Origin: a virus
Strand: one strand, 5' to 3'
IMG/VR virus record: IMGVR_UViG_3300034019_000517
Coordinates: 1 to 64,000 of that record
Length of the DNA: 64,000 nt
Part shown: piece after piece, positions 1 through 7,273 of the stretch
Layout: each line of letters begins with the position of its first letter
How positions within the stretch are numbered: the first letter of the stretch is position 1
The notes under the pieces: generated by a model
Database searches by the model: none
What the model saw: only the letters and a program-made list of their open reading frames with translations
Told to the model about the DNA's origin: nothing
Position numbers and translations under genes: made by a program

Positions 1-147
1 AAAGTAATAGAGAGATTGCAGATTTGTTTAACGTTAAAATTCATGTGATACAGTTTATACGTTCTGGAAAAAATTGGAAGCATGTTATATGCGACAGTCC
101 AGCGCACAAGTAAGTAAGTTGATGTAACCTTACAGTGTGATGGTTGT
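1..147 (+). ncRNA. 3' end of a probable group I intron in nrdJ (partial)
   Basis: The nrdJ frame is closed upstream by a TAA at 115-117. The conserved motif N-P-C-G-E-I is broken exactly at C-G: the window reads C-D-G-C-E-I-A-L. The bases before it hold the end of a homing-endonuclease frame. A self-splicing intron carrying an endonuclease gene explains both facts. The intron 3' end should lie at about 142-147. I could not fix it by the rule of a terminal G plus a rejoined TGT-GGN-GAA, and I did not fold the P7/P9 helices. The 5' part is outside the window. Alternatives are an endonuclease insertion that splits the gene, or a disrupted gene. Confidence 0.5.
3..113 (+). CDS. Homing endonuclease, C-terminal end (partial, starts left of window)
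   Basis: Reading frame 3 is open from the left edge to a TAA at 111-113 and encodes 36 residues. It contains S-N-R-E-I-A-D-L-F-N-V, then I-R-S-G-K-N-W-K-H-V. This matches the small helix-turn-helix module that ends many phage HNH homing endonucleases (S-x-x-E-I-A-x-x-F-x-V ... I-x-x-G-x-x-W-K-H). In that family the module contacts DNA beside the nuclease domain. The frame stops 34 bases before the nrdJ coding sequence resumes, so the gene most likely lies inside an intron in nrdJ. The nuclease domain itself is outside the window, so the HNH class is inferred from this tail only. Confidence 0.6.
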   Translation, partial: SNREIADLFNVKIHVIQFIRSGKNWKHVICDSPAHK

Positions 148-1062
148 GAAATAGCCCTAAGACCTTATCAATTTTGTAATTTAGTTGAAATTAATGTTGG
201 TACTATAGTTGACATGGAAGATTTTAAGCAACGTGCTAAATCAGCTTCTTTGTTGGCTACATTACAAGCCGGATTTACAGACTTTCATTATCTCAGGTAT
301 ATTTGGGAGGTAACTACTAAAGAAGACGCTTTAATAGGCGTAGGATTAACTGGGATAGGAAGTAATGCCATTGATGAAACTTATGATTTAGTTGCAATTT
401 CTGATATTGTTAAACAAACAAATCAAGAAGTAGCACTAAAAATAGGAATTGAGCCGGCTGCTCGTACTACTACTGTAAAACCATCTGGAACTACTTCATG
501 TGTTGTTGGACAAAGTTCAGGAATACATGCATGGTATGATGACTATTACATTCGTAGAATTCAACTAAACTCTAATGACCCACTAGTACCTTATTTGTTG
601 AATAATCACCCAGAGTTGATTAAACCCTATCAAGCAATTCCTGGGAGCTATGTGTTAGAAATACCACAAAAGGCCCCTGAGAACGCTATACTCAGGCATG
701 AATCAGCTCTTACATTTCTCGAACGAGTTCTTAAATATAACTTAGAATGGGTACGCCCAGGACATGTTGAAGGGGCTAATATGAATAATGTAAGTGCTAC
801 ATGTTATGTAAAAGCAGATGAATGGGATGCTGTAGGAAAATGGATATGGGATAACCGTAACTCAGTAAATGGTATTAGTGTATTACCATACGACGGAGGC
901 ACGTATATTCAAGCCCCATTTGAAACCATTAGTAAAGAAACGTATGAGTCTATGATGACTCAATTACACGCAATAGATTTAACACAAGTATTTGAATCAG
1001 ACGACAATACCATGTTGAATGATCAAGCTGCTTGTAGTGGCGGCGCATGCAGTATTGTTTAA
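148..1062 (+). CDS. nrdJ: Class II (adenosylcobalamin-dependent) ribonucleotide reductase NrdJ, C-terminal exon
   Basis: This is the C-terminal third of a monomeric B12-dependent ribonucleoside-triphosphate reductase, which makes deoxynucleotides for phage DNA synthesis. The frame reads E-I-A-L, then F-C-N-L-V-E-I-N at 172-195. Known family landmarks follow: L-Q-A-G-F-T-D-F, P-S-G-T-T-S and a C-terminal C-S-G-G-A-C. The Cys codon at 175-177 is 11 residues after the expected radical cysteine, which is the C408/C419 spacing of the Lactobacillus leichmannii enzyme. The last two cysteines match C731/C736, which re-reduce the active site. An ATG at 214 could give a 282-residue frame but would drop conserved sequence, so I place the exon start at about 148. 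The upstream exon and the radical cysteine are outside the window. Confidence 0.85.
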   Translation, partial: EIALRPYQFCNLVEINVGTIVDMEDFKQRAKSASLLATLQAGFTDFHYLRYIWEVTTKEDALIGVGLTGIGSNAIDETYDLVAISDIVKQTNQEVALKIGIEPAARTTTVKPSGTTSCVVGQSSGIHAWYDDYYIRRIQLNSNDPLVPYLLNNHPELIKPYQAIPGSYVLEIPQKAPENAILRHESALTFLERVLKYNLEWVRPGHVEGANMNNVSATCYVKADEWDAVGKWIWDNRNSVNGISVLPYDGGTYIQAPFETISKETYESMMTQLHAIDLTQVFESDDNTMLNDQAACSGGACSIV

Positions 1063-1093
1063 AATTATTTTCTATTATCTCACATCTTTTTCA

Positions 1094-1101
1094 TATCTTT
1101 A
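1094..1101 (+). promoter_or_regulatory. Possible Bacteroidetes-type -7 promoter element
   Basis: TATCTTTA lies 20 bases before the ATG of the HNH endonuclease gene. It resembles the Bacteroidetes -7 consensus TAnnTTTG except for the last base. No convincing TTG -33 box is seen, so this is weak. Confidence 0.2.
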
Positions 1102-1121
1102 CATGATAAGAATGTGAAATA

Positions 1122-1679
1122 ATGAAAAAGATTGAGATGATAGGAAAAATGTTTGGTTATTTAACTGTAATATCTGAACATTCCAAAACAAGAAATGGAC
1201 ATATTCGTTACGTTTGTTCTTGTTTGTGTGGTAATTTTACTAATGTACTCGGTACCCATCTTAGACAAAAAACTACGGTTTCATGTGGTTGTAAAATTCC
1301 AAAAGGAGCAGAACGATCACAATGGAAAGGAATAGGAGAAATGTCTGGAGACTTTTGGCATGGGCATGTAGTAAGAAATGCTAAAGGTGTTAAAGGACGT
1401 GCTCCTTTAGAATTTACCCTAACTAAAGAAGAAGCCTGGCTTTTATTTTTGAAACAAAATCGTAAATGTTCTTTAACAGGGATACTACTTAAATTCCCAA
1501 GTAGAAGTACAGATACTAGTTGGACAGCTTCTTTAGATAGAATAGATAGTTCTAAAGGGTATATTCTTTCTAATGTACAGTGGGTTCACAAAGATATTAA
1601 TATGATGAAACGAATTTATACACAAGAACATTTTATACATATGTGTAAATTAGTAGCATCTAATTTTTTACTTAAATAA
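1122..1679 (+). CDS. Free-standing HNH homing endonuclease
   Basis: This 185-residue protein has the layout of a phage mobile HNH nuclease. The N-terminal part holds G-x-x-F-G-Y-L-T-V and a four-cysteine cluster (C-S-C-x-C-G, then S-C-G-C), probably a zinc-binding DNA-recognition module. The C-terminal half carries R-K-C-S-L-T-G, S-L-D-R-I-D-S-S-K-G-Y and N-V-Q-W-V-H-K-D-I-N-M-M-K, the usual core of this HNH group, with Asp/His/Asn as probable metal ligands. Such enzymes cut alleles that lack them and spread by repair. It sits 59 bases after nrdJ and just before the DUF2829 gene, so it is a second mobile nuclease at the nrdJ locus. It is intergenic and seems not to disrupt a gene. Confidence 0.8.
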   Translation: MKKIEMIGKMFGYLTVISEHSKTRNGHIRYVCSCLCGNFTNVLGTHLRQKTTVSCGCKIPKGAERSQWKGIGEMSGDFWHGHVVRNAKGVKGRAPLEFTLTKEEAWLLFLKQNRKCSLTGILLKFPSRSTDTSWTASLDRIDSSKGYILSNVQWVHKDINMMKRIYTQEHFIHMCKLVASNFLLK

Positions 1680-1684
1680 CAGTT

Positions 1685-1984
1685 ATGTTAGAAAATCAAA
1701 ACTTTGGACAAGCAATTGAAGCCTTAAAACAAGGTAAAAGAGTTACACGCCAAGGATGGAATGGTAAAGGAATGTTTTTAATTTTAAACGGGGGTTACTC
1801 TGTTGATAAAGAAACTGCAAGACCTGATAACATTATTAATAAAGAATTTCTTGAGAGTGAAGGTCAAACCCATTTACATATTGGTAAACATATTGATATA
1901 TGGACGGCTCAAAAAAATCTTTGTGTGGGTTGGTTAGCATCTCAAACAGATATGTTTGCAGAAGATTGGGTAATTCTAGATTAA
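1685..1984 (+). CDS. DUF2829 family protein, candidate Tad2 anti-Thoeris protein
   Basis: This 99-residue protein fits the DUF2829 pattern: F-G-Q-A-I-E-A-L-K-Q-G-K at residues 7-18, then R-Q-G-W-N-G-K-G-M-F-L at 22-32, and a C-terminal W-L-A-S-Q-T-D-M-F-A-E-D-W. In characterised phages this family includes Tad2, a small oligomeric sponge that binds the cyclic ADP-ribose-type signal of Thoeris defence. Some members also bind cyclic nucleotides used by other defences. The length is close to that of known members. It overlaps the dUTPase start by one base (TAATG), so the two are co-translated. The family call is fairly sure; the ligand and anti-defence role are inferred from the family. Confidence 0.7.
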   Translation: MLENQNFGQAIEALKQGKRVTRQGWNGKGMFLILNGGYSVDKETARPDNIINKEFLESEGQTHLHIGKHIDIWTAQKNLCVGWLASQTDMFAEDWVILD

Positions 1985-2454
1985 TGAAAGTTCAAATACG
2001 AAGAATGGCTCCAGAAGGAGTCATTCCTTCTTACTCAATTCCTGGAGACGCAGGATTAGATTTAGTTGCTATATCTAAACGCATAACTCCTGATTTTATT
2101 GAATATGGTACTGGGTTAGCAATTGCTGTACCTGACGACCATGTTGGATTACTTTTTCCACGTAGTAGTGTTAGTAAACAAGACTTAATACTTGCTAATT
2201 GTGTAGGAGTAATTGACTCTAACTATAGAGGTGAGATTTTAATTCGTTTTAAACGAATACCGAATCCCTCTAATGCAATAACCCATCAAGCGTTGCCTTA
2301 CTTAACATCTAGTGCTGCTCCAAAATCATATGAAATAGGAGAACGTGTAGCGCAATTAATTATAATGCCTATTCCTTATATTACATTTGAAGAAGTAGAA
2401 CATTTAGATGCAAGTCAACGTGGTGATCAGGGTTTTGGTTCCACAGGTAAATAA
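1984..2454 (+). CDS. dut: dUTP diphosphatase (dUTPase)
   Basis: This is a trimeric-type dUTPase that hydrolyses dUTP to dUMP, keeping uracil out of DNA and supplying thymidylate synthesis. The five family motifs are visible: A-G-L-D-L near residue 25, P-R-S-S-V near 63, V-G-V-I-D-S-N-Y-R-G near 80, G-E-R-V-A-Q-L near 122, and R-G-D-Q-G-F-G-S-T-G at the end. The protein is 156 residues, a normal length. An upstream in-frame start at 1900 lies inside the previous gene. I choose the ATG at 1984, which overlaps that gene's stop by one base and gives the usual N-terminus. The segment between motifs III and IV is somewhat longer than usual. Confidence 0.9.
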   Translation: MKVQIRRMAPEGVIPSYSIPGDAGLDLVAISKRITPDFIEYGTGLAIAVPDDHVGLLFPRSSVSKQDLILANCVGVIDSNYRGEILIRFKRIPNPSNAITHQALPYLTSSAAPKSYEIGERVAQLIIMPIPYITFEEVEHLDASQRGDQGFGSTGK

Positions 2455-2460
2455 CTACTT

Positions 2461-2724
2461 ATGTCTTTTTTTAACCGATCGACTAGTCCTAAAACACGTG
2501 TTGCTACTAAGTATAGCTCTATTATCAAGTCTTTTCTTAGTATGAAATTAGAGCTTAAGGCTTTAGTTCAAACTATTGATGACGAAAAAGCTAAACTAGA
2601 AGAACAAATGAGAATTTTAAAAGAAGAAGAAACAGAATTAAATTCTATTTCTAATTCTGCAAAGTATAATTTGTCGCAACTACAAGCTTTTTTAGGTCCT
2701 GAAGAAAATGAAGTTGTTAACTAA
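2461..2724 (+). CDS. Small coiled-coil protein, function unknown
   Basis: This is an 87-residue protein whose middle (about residues 30-62) is rich in Lys, Glu and Leu with a heptad-like pattern, suggesting a coiled coil. I recognise no family. It follows dUTPase by six bases and is followed by a strong hairpin terminator, so it closes the nrdJ-dut transcription unit. It has no signal peptide, membrane segment or catalytic motif. Confidence 0.6.
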   Translation: MSFFNRSTSPKTRVATKYSSIIKSFLSMKLELKALVQTIDDEKAKLEEQMRILKEEETELNSISNSAKYNLSQLQAFLGPEENEVVN

Positions 2725-2733
2725 TTCATTAAT

Positions 2734-2761
2734 AAGCCGAGGAATAATATTCTCGGCTTTT
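2734..2761 (+). terminator. Rho-independent terminator
   Basis: An 8-bp stem (AAGCCGAG pairing with CTCGGCTT) has a 10-base A/T loop and runs into a short T tract. It lies 10 bases after the coiled-coil gene and separates the nucleotide-metabolism genes from the small genes leading to DNA polymerase. Confidence 0.8.
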
Positions 2762-2771
2762 ACTACATTAT

Positions 2772-2873
2772 ATGGATCCTTCAAAATCTCCTTCTAAGCT
2801 CCAAGAGCTTTTAAACGCTTTGTCGAAGTTTGAAAAAAACATCGATACATTATTAACTTTGTTAAAACCATAG
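2772..2873 (+). CDS. Very small protein (33 residues), unknown
   Basis: A short frame starts with ATG right after the terminator and ends with TAG at 2871-2873. It has a Ser/Pro/Lys start and a Leu-rich helical second half (L-Q-E-L-L-N-A-L and T-L-L-T-L-L). The next frame starts one base after its stop, a spacing typical of real phage genes. No family is recognised. Confidence 0.4.
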   Translation: MDPSKSPSKLQELLNALSKFEKNIDTLLTLLKP

Positions 2874-2874
2874 T

Positions 2875-3015
2875 ATGCAATTTGTTATTATTGTGTTGTT
2901 ATTAGCTATTTTATTGGTTGTAGCTATTAAACCACAGAAAAAAGAAGAAGAAAAAACTACAAAATCTTCTAAAAAACCAAAAACTAAAGATAAATCTTTA
3001 ACTTCTGAAGAATGA
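2875..3015 (+). CDS. Small single-span membrane protein (46 residues)
   Basis: ATG at 2875, TGA at 3013. Residues 3-18 form one hydrophobic segment of Val, Ile, Leu and Ala, followed by a strongly charged Lys/Glu/Ser/Thr tail of about 26 residues. The likely topology is a short inner-membrane anchor with a cytoplasmic basic tail. It overlaps the next gene by four bases (ATGA), which supports translation. Function is unknown. Confidence 0.55.
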   Translation: MQFVIIVLLLAILLVVAIKPQKKEEEKTTKSSKKPKTKDKSLTSEE

Positions 3016-3287
3016 AAATCATTGCTAAAACAGATACTGGGGTTTTAATAGAAGCTTCAAATCTAGAAGTGTTAGCTATTTTACAAGCAACACATGGACC
3101 AAATATCAAGAGTGAAGATGTTAAAACAGGAGTACAAATTCCTGCTTTGGATTATGCCGGCACTCTTGAAAAAATTAAAAAGTTACATAGTACATATGAA
3201 TGGACTTCATTAATAGAGCGTTTCAGTAACTTAACTAAAAATATTAACGCCCTTGATGAAACTTTAAAAGAAGCTAGTAAACTTTAA
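3012..3287 (+). CDS. Conserved-looking small protein, unknown
   Basis: This 91-residue soluble protein starts in an ATGA overlap with the membrane-protein gene. The first ~30 residues look like an alpha/beta unit (M-K-I-I-A-K-T-D-T-G-V-L-I-E-A). The C-terminal half is helical, with regularly spaced Leu and Lys. No enzymatic motif or family is recognised. It belongs to the run of small genes ahead of DNA polymerase. Confidence 0.6.
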   Translation: MKIIAKTDTGVLIEASNLEVLAILQATHGPNIKSEDVKTGVQIPALDYAGTLEKIKKLHSTYEWTSLIERFSNLTKNINALDETLKEASKL

Positions 3288-3295
3288 AAATATAT

Positions 3296-3514
3296 ATGAG
3301 CAGGTCATACAAAAAATATCCTCACCATGGGGATTACAACCGCTCATATACTAAATGGGCGAAGCGCCAGGCTGCTAAATCAGTTAGGCGAAGTGTTTCT
3401 TTTGATACTAAAGGTAAACTCTATAGAAAACTATTTTCTTCTTATGATATTAGAGATTATATTTTTGTAGATTTTACTTCACAATCTCGTTGGCTTCATT
3501 TTAAACGTAAATAA
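3296..3514 (+). CDS. Small basic protein of the M-S-R-S-Y-K-K type
   Basis: This 72-residue, strongly basic protein begins M-S-R-S-Y-K-K-Y-P and continues with W-A-K-R-Q-A-A-K-S-V-R-R. The same start (MSRSYKK, then a Lys/Arg-rich A-x-x-x-V-R-R) recurs in small phage proteins of unknown function. The charge suggests nucleic-acid binding, but this is inference. It lies eight bases after the preceding gene and eight before the next. Confidence 0.65.
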   Translation: MSRSYKKYPHHGDYNRSYTKWAKRQAAKSVRRSVSFDTKGKLYRKLFSSYDIRDYIFVDFTSQSRWLHFKRK

Positions 3515-3522
3515 TAAGTACA

Positions 3523-3717
3523 ATGGAACAAATTCAATTTACTGAATCTCAAATTCAAGTAGTTAGAGATTTAGAACACGCTGCAGAAGAACGTGGGATA
3601 TGGAAAGGCATAGGACTAACAATTATATTGTTTTTAGCCATATTAATTGCGTTTTGGTTAGTTGCTCATTTAGCACAATACATTAATTCTGAACAACCTT
3701 TTATCCAATTAAGGTGA
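3523..3717 (+). CDS. Small single-span membrane protein (64 residues)
   Basis: There is an acidic N-terminal helix (E-x-A-A-E-E), then one long hydrophobic segment at about residues 29-50 (I-G-L-T-I-I-L-F-L-A-I-L-I-A-F-W-L-V). A short C-terminal tail follows. No signal-peptide cleavage site is apparent. Its TGA overlaps the GTG start of DNA polymerase by three bases. No family is recognised. Confidence 0.6.
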   Translation: MEQIQFTESQIQVVRDLEHAAEERGIWKGIGLTIILFLAILIAFWLVAHLAQYINSEQPFIQLR

Positions 3718-5615
3718 TTTATTTTGTTGGTCCTGAACCACTTATAAAAAGTGAGTTATATCAATTAGCCAGTCTCCAAGACGTTATAACTTATTGTGAA
3801 GGACGTAAACTATTAGGGTTCGATACTGAAACTACTGGGTTATGTCCTCACAGTAATGTTGTAACGATGATTCAAATAGGAGATGAAGAAAATCAATTTG
3901 TAATTGATGTTAGAACTATTGATATTACCCCCTTATTCCCTATTCTTACTACTCAATCTCTTATTGGGACAAATATTAAGTTTGACTATAAGATGATGAA
4001 AGGTACTTTTGGTATTGAACTGTCTGATTCTGTATTAGATGTACAACTTATTGAAAAAGTTCTACAAACTGGTAAAGATGATTTAGAATTTCGTTTAATC
4101 AATCTAGTACAAAAATATTGTCCGGATTACCCTATTGAAAAAGATACTACATTATCTTTTACTACAATGGATCCTGGGGCACCTTTTAACGAGGATCAAA
4201 TAGTTTATGGAGCACGTGATGTTCAATATCCTATGATGATCTATAAACTGCAGTTACCTCAAATTGAAGATTGGCAACTACAAAACGTTGTATGGCTTGA
4301 ATGCTTAGTTAGTTTAGCCTTTGGTGATATAGAGTTCAATGGATTGAATTTAGATGTCCCTAAATGGCTAGAATTAGCTAAAGAGGCACAGTCAAATGCA
4401 GATAAATTATCAGTGCCTATGGATGCATTCATTTTGAATGATCCTAAAATGTCCAAGTTTGTTAAAAAAGAAATACAAATGGATATGTTTACTCCTTTTG
4501 AAGATCTACGTAAAGTAGAAAGCAAATGGAGTTCTCCAACGCAAGTATTAGAAATATTTAAAGTCTACATACCTGAGTTACAAAGTGTTAATGCTAAAAC
4601 AGATTTAAGCATACACACAAATCATCCTATAATCGGTTCACTGATAAAGGATTACATTAAGTACAAAGAAGAACTTAAAAAAGCTACATCATATGGGACG
4701 GCTTTTCTAAAATATATTAATCCTGTTACAAAAAGGATACATACGCGTTTTAATCAGATTTTGAATACTGGTAGAGTTGCATCTCTAGACCCTAATATGC
4801 AACAAATACCAGCAGATAATCGATACCGAAATTGTTTTATTGCACATAAACCTGGATGGGTATTTGTCAGTTCTGACTTTATGTCCCAAGAATTGTGCGT
4901 TATTGCATATGGGTCACAGGATCCTGTATGGAAAAAGTGTTTAGCTACCGGTGAAGATTTACATTCTGTTTGTGCAGATTTACTATTTAAAGAACGTTGG
5001 AGTTCTGCAGCGCAAAAAGATTGTGACTATGTAAAAAGTAAACAAAAATGTAATTGTAAAGAACATAAAAAGTTAAGACAATCTGTTAAAGCTTTGAACT
5101 TTGGTTTAGCTTATGGAATGTCTGCACATAAACTAGCAGATACTTTACAGATTCCTTTGTCTGAAGCTGAAGAATTAATTAATTCGTATTTTAAAGCATT
5201 TCCTGCTATAAAAGTATTTTTAGATTCTTTAGGTAGTTATGCTACAACATATGGACATATCCGTACGTTTCGTCCTTTTAGACGAGTACGTCATTTTTCT
5301 AAATGGAGCAAAGATATGGACTTTAAAACTCGTGGTGAAATTGAGCGTGCTGGAAAAAACACGCCAATACAAGGTAGTTCTGGAGATATGGTAAAGCTAG
5401 CGTTAATTAAAATACGTGAAACTATACGTAAGGAAAGGCTCCCGGTACGATTAGTTATGACTGTACATGATCAAATTGATACAGAATGCGAAGAAAGTTA
5501 CGCAAAAGAATGGGCCATTAGACTTACTAGTTTAATGGAACAAGCTGCAGATATTATTTTATTAGATAGATCACTTAAATCTGAAACTACAATAACAACT
5601 GTATGGAGCAAGTAA
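3714..5615 (+). CDS. polA: Family A DNA polymerase with 3'-5' exonuclease
   Basis: This is the replicative phage polymerase, 633 residues. The N-terminal proofreading domain has F-D-T-E-T-T-G (D37, E39), N-I-K-F-D-Y-K-M in Exo II and Y-G-A-R-D in Exo III. The polymerase domain has motif A S-S-D-F-M-S-Q-E (Asp near 388), motif B K-A-L-N-F-G-L-A-Y-G (near 459) and motif C M-T-V-H-D-Q-I-D (near 582). Between A and B is a Cys-rich insert (C-N-C-K near 446). There is no 5'-3' exonuclease domain, as usual in phages. The start is GTG at 3714, inside the previous stop. It overlaps the SF2 helicase gene downstream. Motif A has Met rather than the common Tyr after Asp-Phe. Confidence 0.93.
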   Translation: MIYFVGPEPLIKSELYQLASLQDVITYCEGRKLLGFDTETTGLCPHSNVVTMIQIGDEENQFVIDVRTIDITPLFPILTTQSLIGTNIKFDYKMMKGTFGIELSDSVLDVQLIEKVLQTGKDDLEFRLINLVQKYCPDYPIEKDTTLSFTTMDPGAPFNEDQIVYGARDVQYPMMIYKLQLPQIEDWQLQNVVWLECLVSLAFGDIEFNGLNLDVPKWLELAKEAQSNADKLSVPMDAFILNDPKMSKFVKKEIQMDMFTPFEDLRKVESKWSSPTQVLEIFKVYIPELQSVNAKTDLSIHTNHPIIGSLIKDYIKYKEELKKATSYGTAFLKYINPVTKRIHTRFNQILNTGRVASLDPNMQQIPADNRYRNCFIAHKPGWVFVSSDFMSQELCVIAYGSQDPVWKKCLATGEDLHSVCADLLFKERWSSAAQKDCDYVKSKQKCNCKEHKKLRQSVKALNFGLAYGMSAHKLADTLQIPLSEAEELINSYFKAFPAIKVFLDSLGSYATTYGHIRTFRPFRRVRHFSKWSKDMDFKTRGEIERAGKNTPIQGSSGDMVKLALIKIRETIRKERLPVRLVMTVHDQIDTECEESYAKEWAIRLTSLMEQAADIILLDRSLKSETTITTVWSK

Positions 5616-6730
5616 AAGATAAAATTCAGCGATACGGATTAAACTGTTGGTGGGCTAATGCAGGTATTGGGACACTTGAATGGGCCACAGGAGTTGGAAA
5701 AACCAGAGCCGGAGTTTTAGCAGTTGCCCACGTAGTTAATGTAATTAAAGATGCCAAAGTGTTAATATTAGCACCAACTCGAGATATAAGAGATCGTGTG
5801 TGGCAGCGAGAGTTTAAAAAGTGGGGGTACGAAAGTATTTATGCCACTAATGTGCAAGTAGAGTGTATACAGACTGCCTATAAGCTATCTGGTATGAAAT
5901 ATGACCTGGTTATAGTCGACGAATTGCATAATGCATTGTCTTCTGAATACATTAAATTTTTCTACAATAACAGCTACACCTACCTCTTAGGGTTGTCGGC
6001 TACTATTTCAATTCAAAAAAAAGAAATGCAACAAAGTCTATGTCCTACAGTTCATAAAATTACTGTAGAACAAGCTTTAGAGTACAATTTAGTATCTTCA
6101 TTTTGCGTTATTAATCTATCCGTTTCATTGTCAAAAGAAGAACGACGTTTAGTCAATTCTTATACAAAAACTATAGATGAATTACAAGAAAAAGGAGTAA
6201 CTGCATTTGGATTAATTTCTAAACGTAGTACTATTTTACACAATGCTATTCAAAAACGACTTATAGTTAAAGACATTGCTGATTTATTTCCTAATGATTA
6301 TGGATTAGTATTCGCTTCTTTTCAAAAAGAAGTAGAACTATTATCAGATTTGTTGGGTGAACGAAGTCTGTATTACCATGGGGGTATGTCAGAAAAACAG
6401 CTTAATTTAACTATGAAGAGTTTTGAAAATCCTGACTCACCGGTGAATATCTTAGTTTCTGCTAAAAAGCTAAATGAAGGAGCCGATTTATCTAATGTGT
6501 CCTTTGCTATTGTATTATCCGGAACTTCTTCCGGGTTAGTTCAAACACAACGTTTAGGACGTATTATACGTAGAAGTAAAGATAAATTTGCTGTATTTAT
6601 AAGAGTGTATGTTAAAGATACTAAAGACGAAGCCTGGTTAAGGCAATCACAGTATGATTCTAATTCTACATTGATTAAAAATGTTGATTCAATAGAAGAA
6701 TTAAAAGAAGTACTTGAAAGCTTTAAATAA
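5603..6730 (+). CDS. SF2 DEAD/DEAH-type helicase
   Basis: This is a 375-residue superfamily 2 helicase or translocase. The visible motifs are A-T-G-V-G-K-T (residues 28-34, ATP binding), V-D-E-L-H (105-109, Mg/ATP), L-S-A-T (motif III), K-K-L-N-E-G-A-D-L (motif V region) and Q-x-Q-R-L-G-R-I-I-R-R (motif VI). It resembles the compact helicases of phage replication modules and the helicase half of type III restriction proteins; no nuclease domain is present. The ATG lies inside the last codons of polA, so the two are translationally coupled. A role in replication or recombination is inferred. Confidence 0.9.
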   Translation: MEQVKDKIQRYGLNCWWANAGIGTLEWATGVGKTRAGVLAVAHVVNVIKDAKVLILAPTRDIRDRVWQREFKKWGYESIYATNVQVECIQTAYKLSGMKYDLVIVDELHNALSSEYIKFFYNNSYTYLLGLSATISIQKKEMQQSLCPTVHKITVEQALEYNLVSSFCVINLSVSLSKEERRLVNSYTKTIDELQEKGVTAFGLISKRSTILHNAIQKRLIVKDIADLFPNDYGLVFASFQKEVELLSDLLGERSLYYHGGMSEKQLNLTMKSFENPDSPVNILVSAKKLNEGADLSNVSFAIVLSGTSSGLVQTQRLGRIIRRSKDKFAVFIRVYVKDTKDEAWLRQSQYDSNSTLIKNVDSIEELKEVLESFK

Positions 6731-6762
6731 CATTATTTTTTACTAAGACTTAAAATCAATTT

Positions 6763-7116
6763 ATGTCTAGCACTGCAATGAAAGCCGCTCCTCTTGCTAT
6801 AGGAGCTACTGTTAAATTTGTATCCCGAAGTTTAATGGAATCGCTAAAATTCACAAAGATTGCTGCTGTACTTCCTGCTGTGCATGTGTCTGATAAAAGA
6901 GGCAAGCAAGTAAGATATATTATAGAGCATCTTCATGGATGGGTACCTAGTAATCAGCCTGAATTAAGGGCTAATTTTCCTGAAGTATTTGAATCGTTGA
7001 AGCCTGAACGATACCCACCAAAATATTACGCATTTGCATATGCAGATGAACTGACGTTGTTAAGTGAAGAAGAATTTAAAGCCTTGAAAAATGTTCAAGG
7101 GACCAAGAAACACTAG
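6763..7116 (+). CDS. Hypothetical protein (117 residues)
   Basis: This soluble protein has a short hydrophobic beta-like start (A-I-G-A-T-V-K-F-V), an I-E-H-L-H-G-W-V stretch near residue 57, then P-E-R-Y-P-P-K-Y-Y-A-F-A-Y-A-D-E-L. I do not recognise the family. It lies 32 bases after the SF2 helicase and overlaps the zinc-ribbon gene by 26 bases. Its position within the replication block suggests an accessory replication role, unproven. Confidence 0.55.
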   Translation: MSSTAMKAAPLAIGATVKFVSRSLMESLKFTKIAAVLPAVHVSDKRGKQVRYIIEHLHGWVPSNQPELRANFPEVFESLKPERYPPKYYAFAYADELTLLSEEEFKALKNVQGTKKH

Positions 7117-7273
7117 ATTTCCTATTAGAGCATGTGAAGTTTGTGTATTACTAAAAAATGTTTGGGATGAAGAGACGCAGTCTTTAATTCCTTGCCCTAA
7201 TTGTAAAGGAAAAGGAACAGTAAGTAATCGAAACATTACACAAGTAAAACTACGTAAAAAACCATCATGTTAG
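7091..7273 (+). CDS. Small zinc-ribbon-like protein (60 residues)
   Basis: This basic protein has two Cys pairs: C-E-V-C near residues 15-18 and C-P-N-C-K-G-K-G-T near 35-43. The second resembles the C-x-x-C-x-G-x-G half-repeat of DnaJ-type zinc fingers. A single zinc site is likely. The start (ATG at 7091) overlaps the previous gene by 26 bases, and the end overlaps the next gene by seven. Such proteins often bind nucleic acid or act as adaptors; its function is unknown. Confidence 0.55.
   Translation: MFKGPRNTRFPIRACEVCVLLKNVWDEETQSLIPCPNCKGKGTVSNRNITQVKLRKKPSC

Noticed and set aside
1900-1983. An upstream start for dUTPase giving 184 residues.
   Set aside because: The added residues fall in another frame of the DUF2829 gene. 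The ATG at 1984 has the normal TAATG coupling and gives a typical dUTPase N-terminus.
3714-5615. DNA polymerase of the DpoZ type (2-aminoadenine genome) because of the DUF5664 gene.
   Set aside because: No purZ is seen, and the polymerase motifs are those of ordinary phage family A enzymes.
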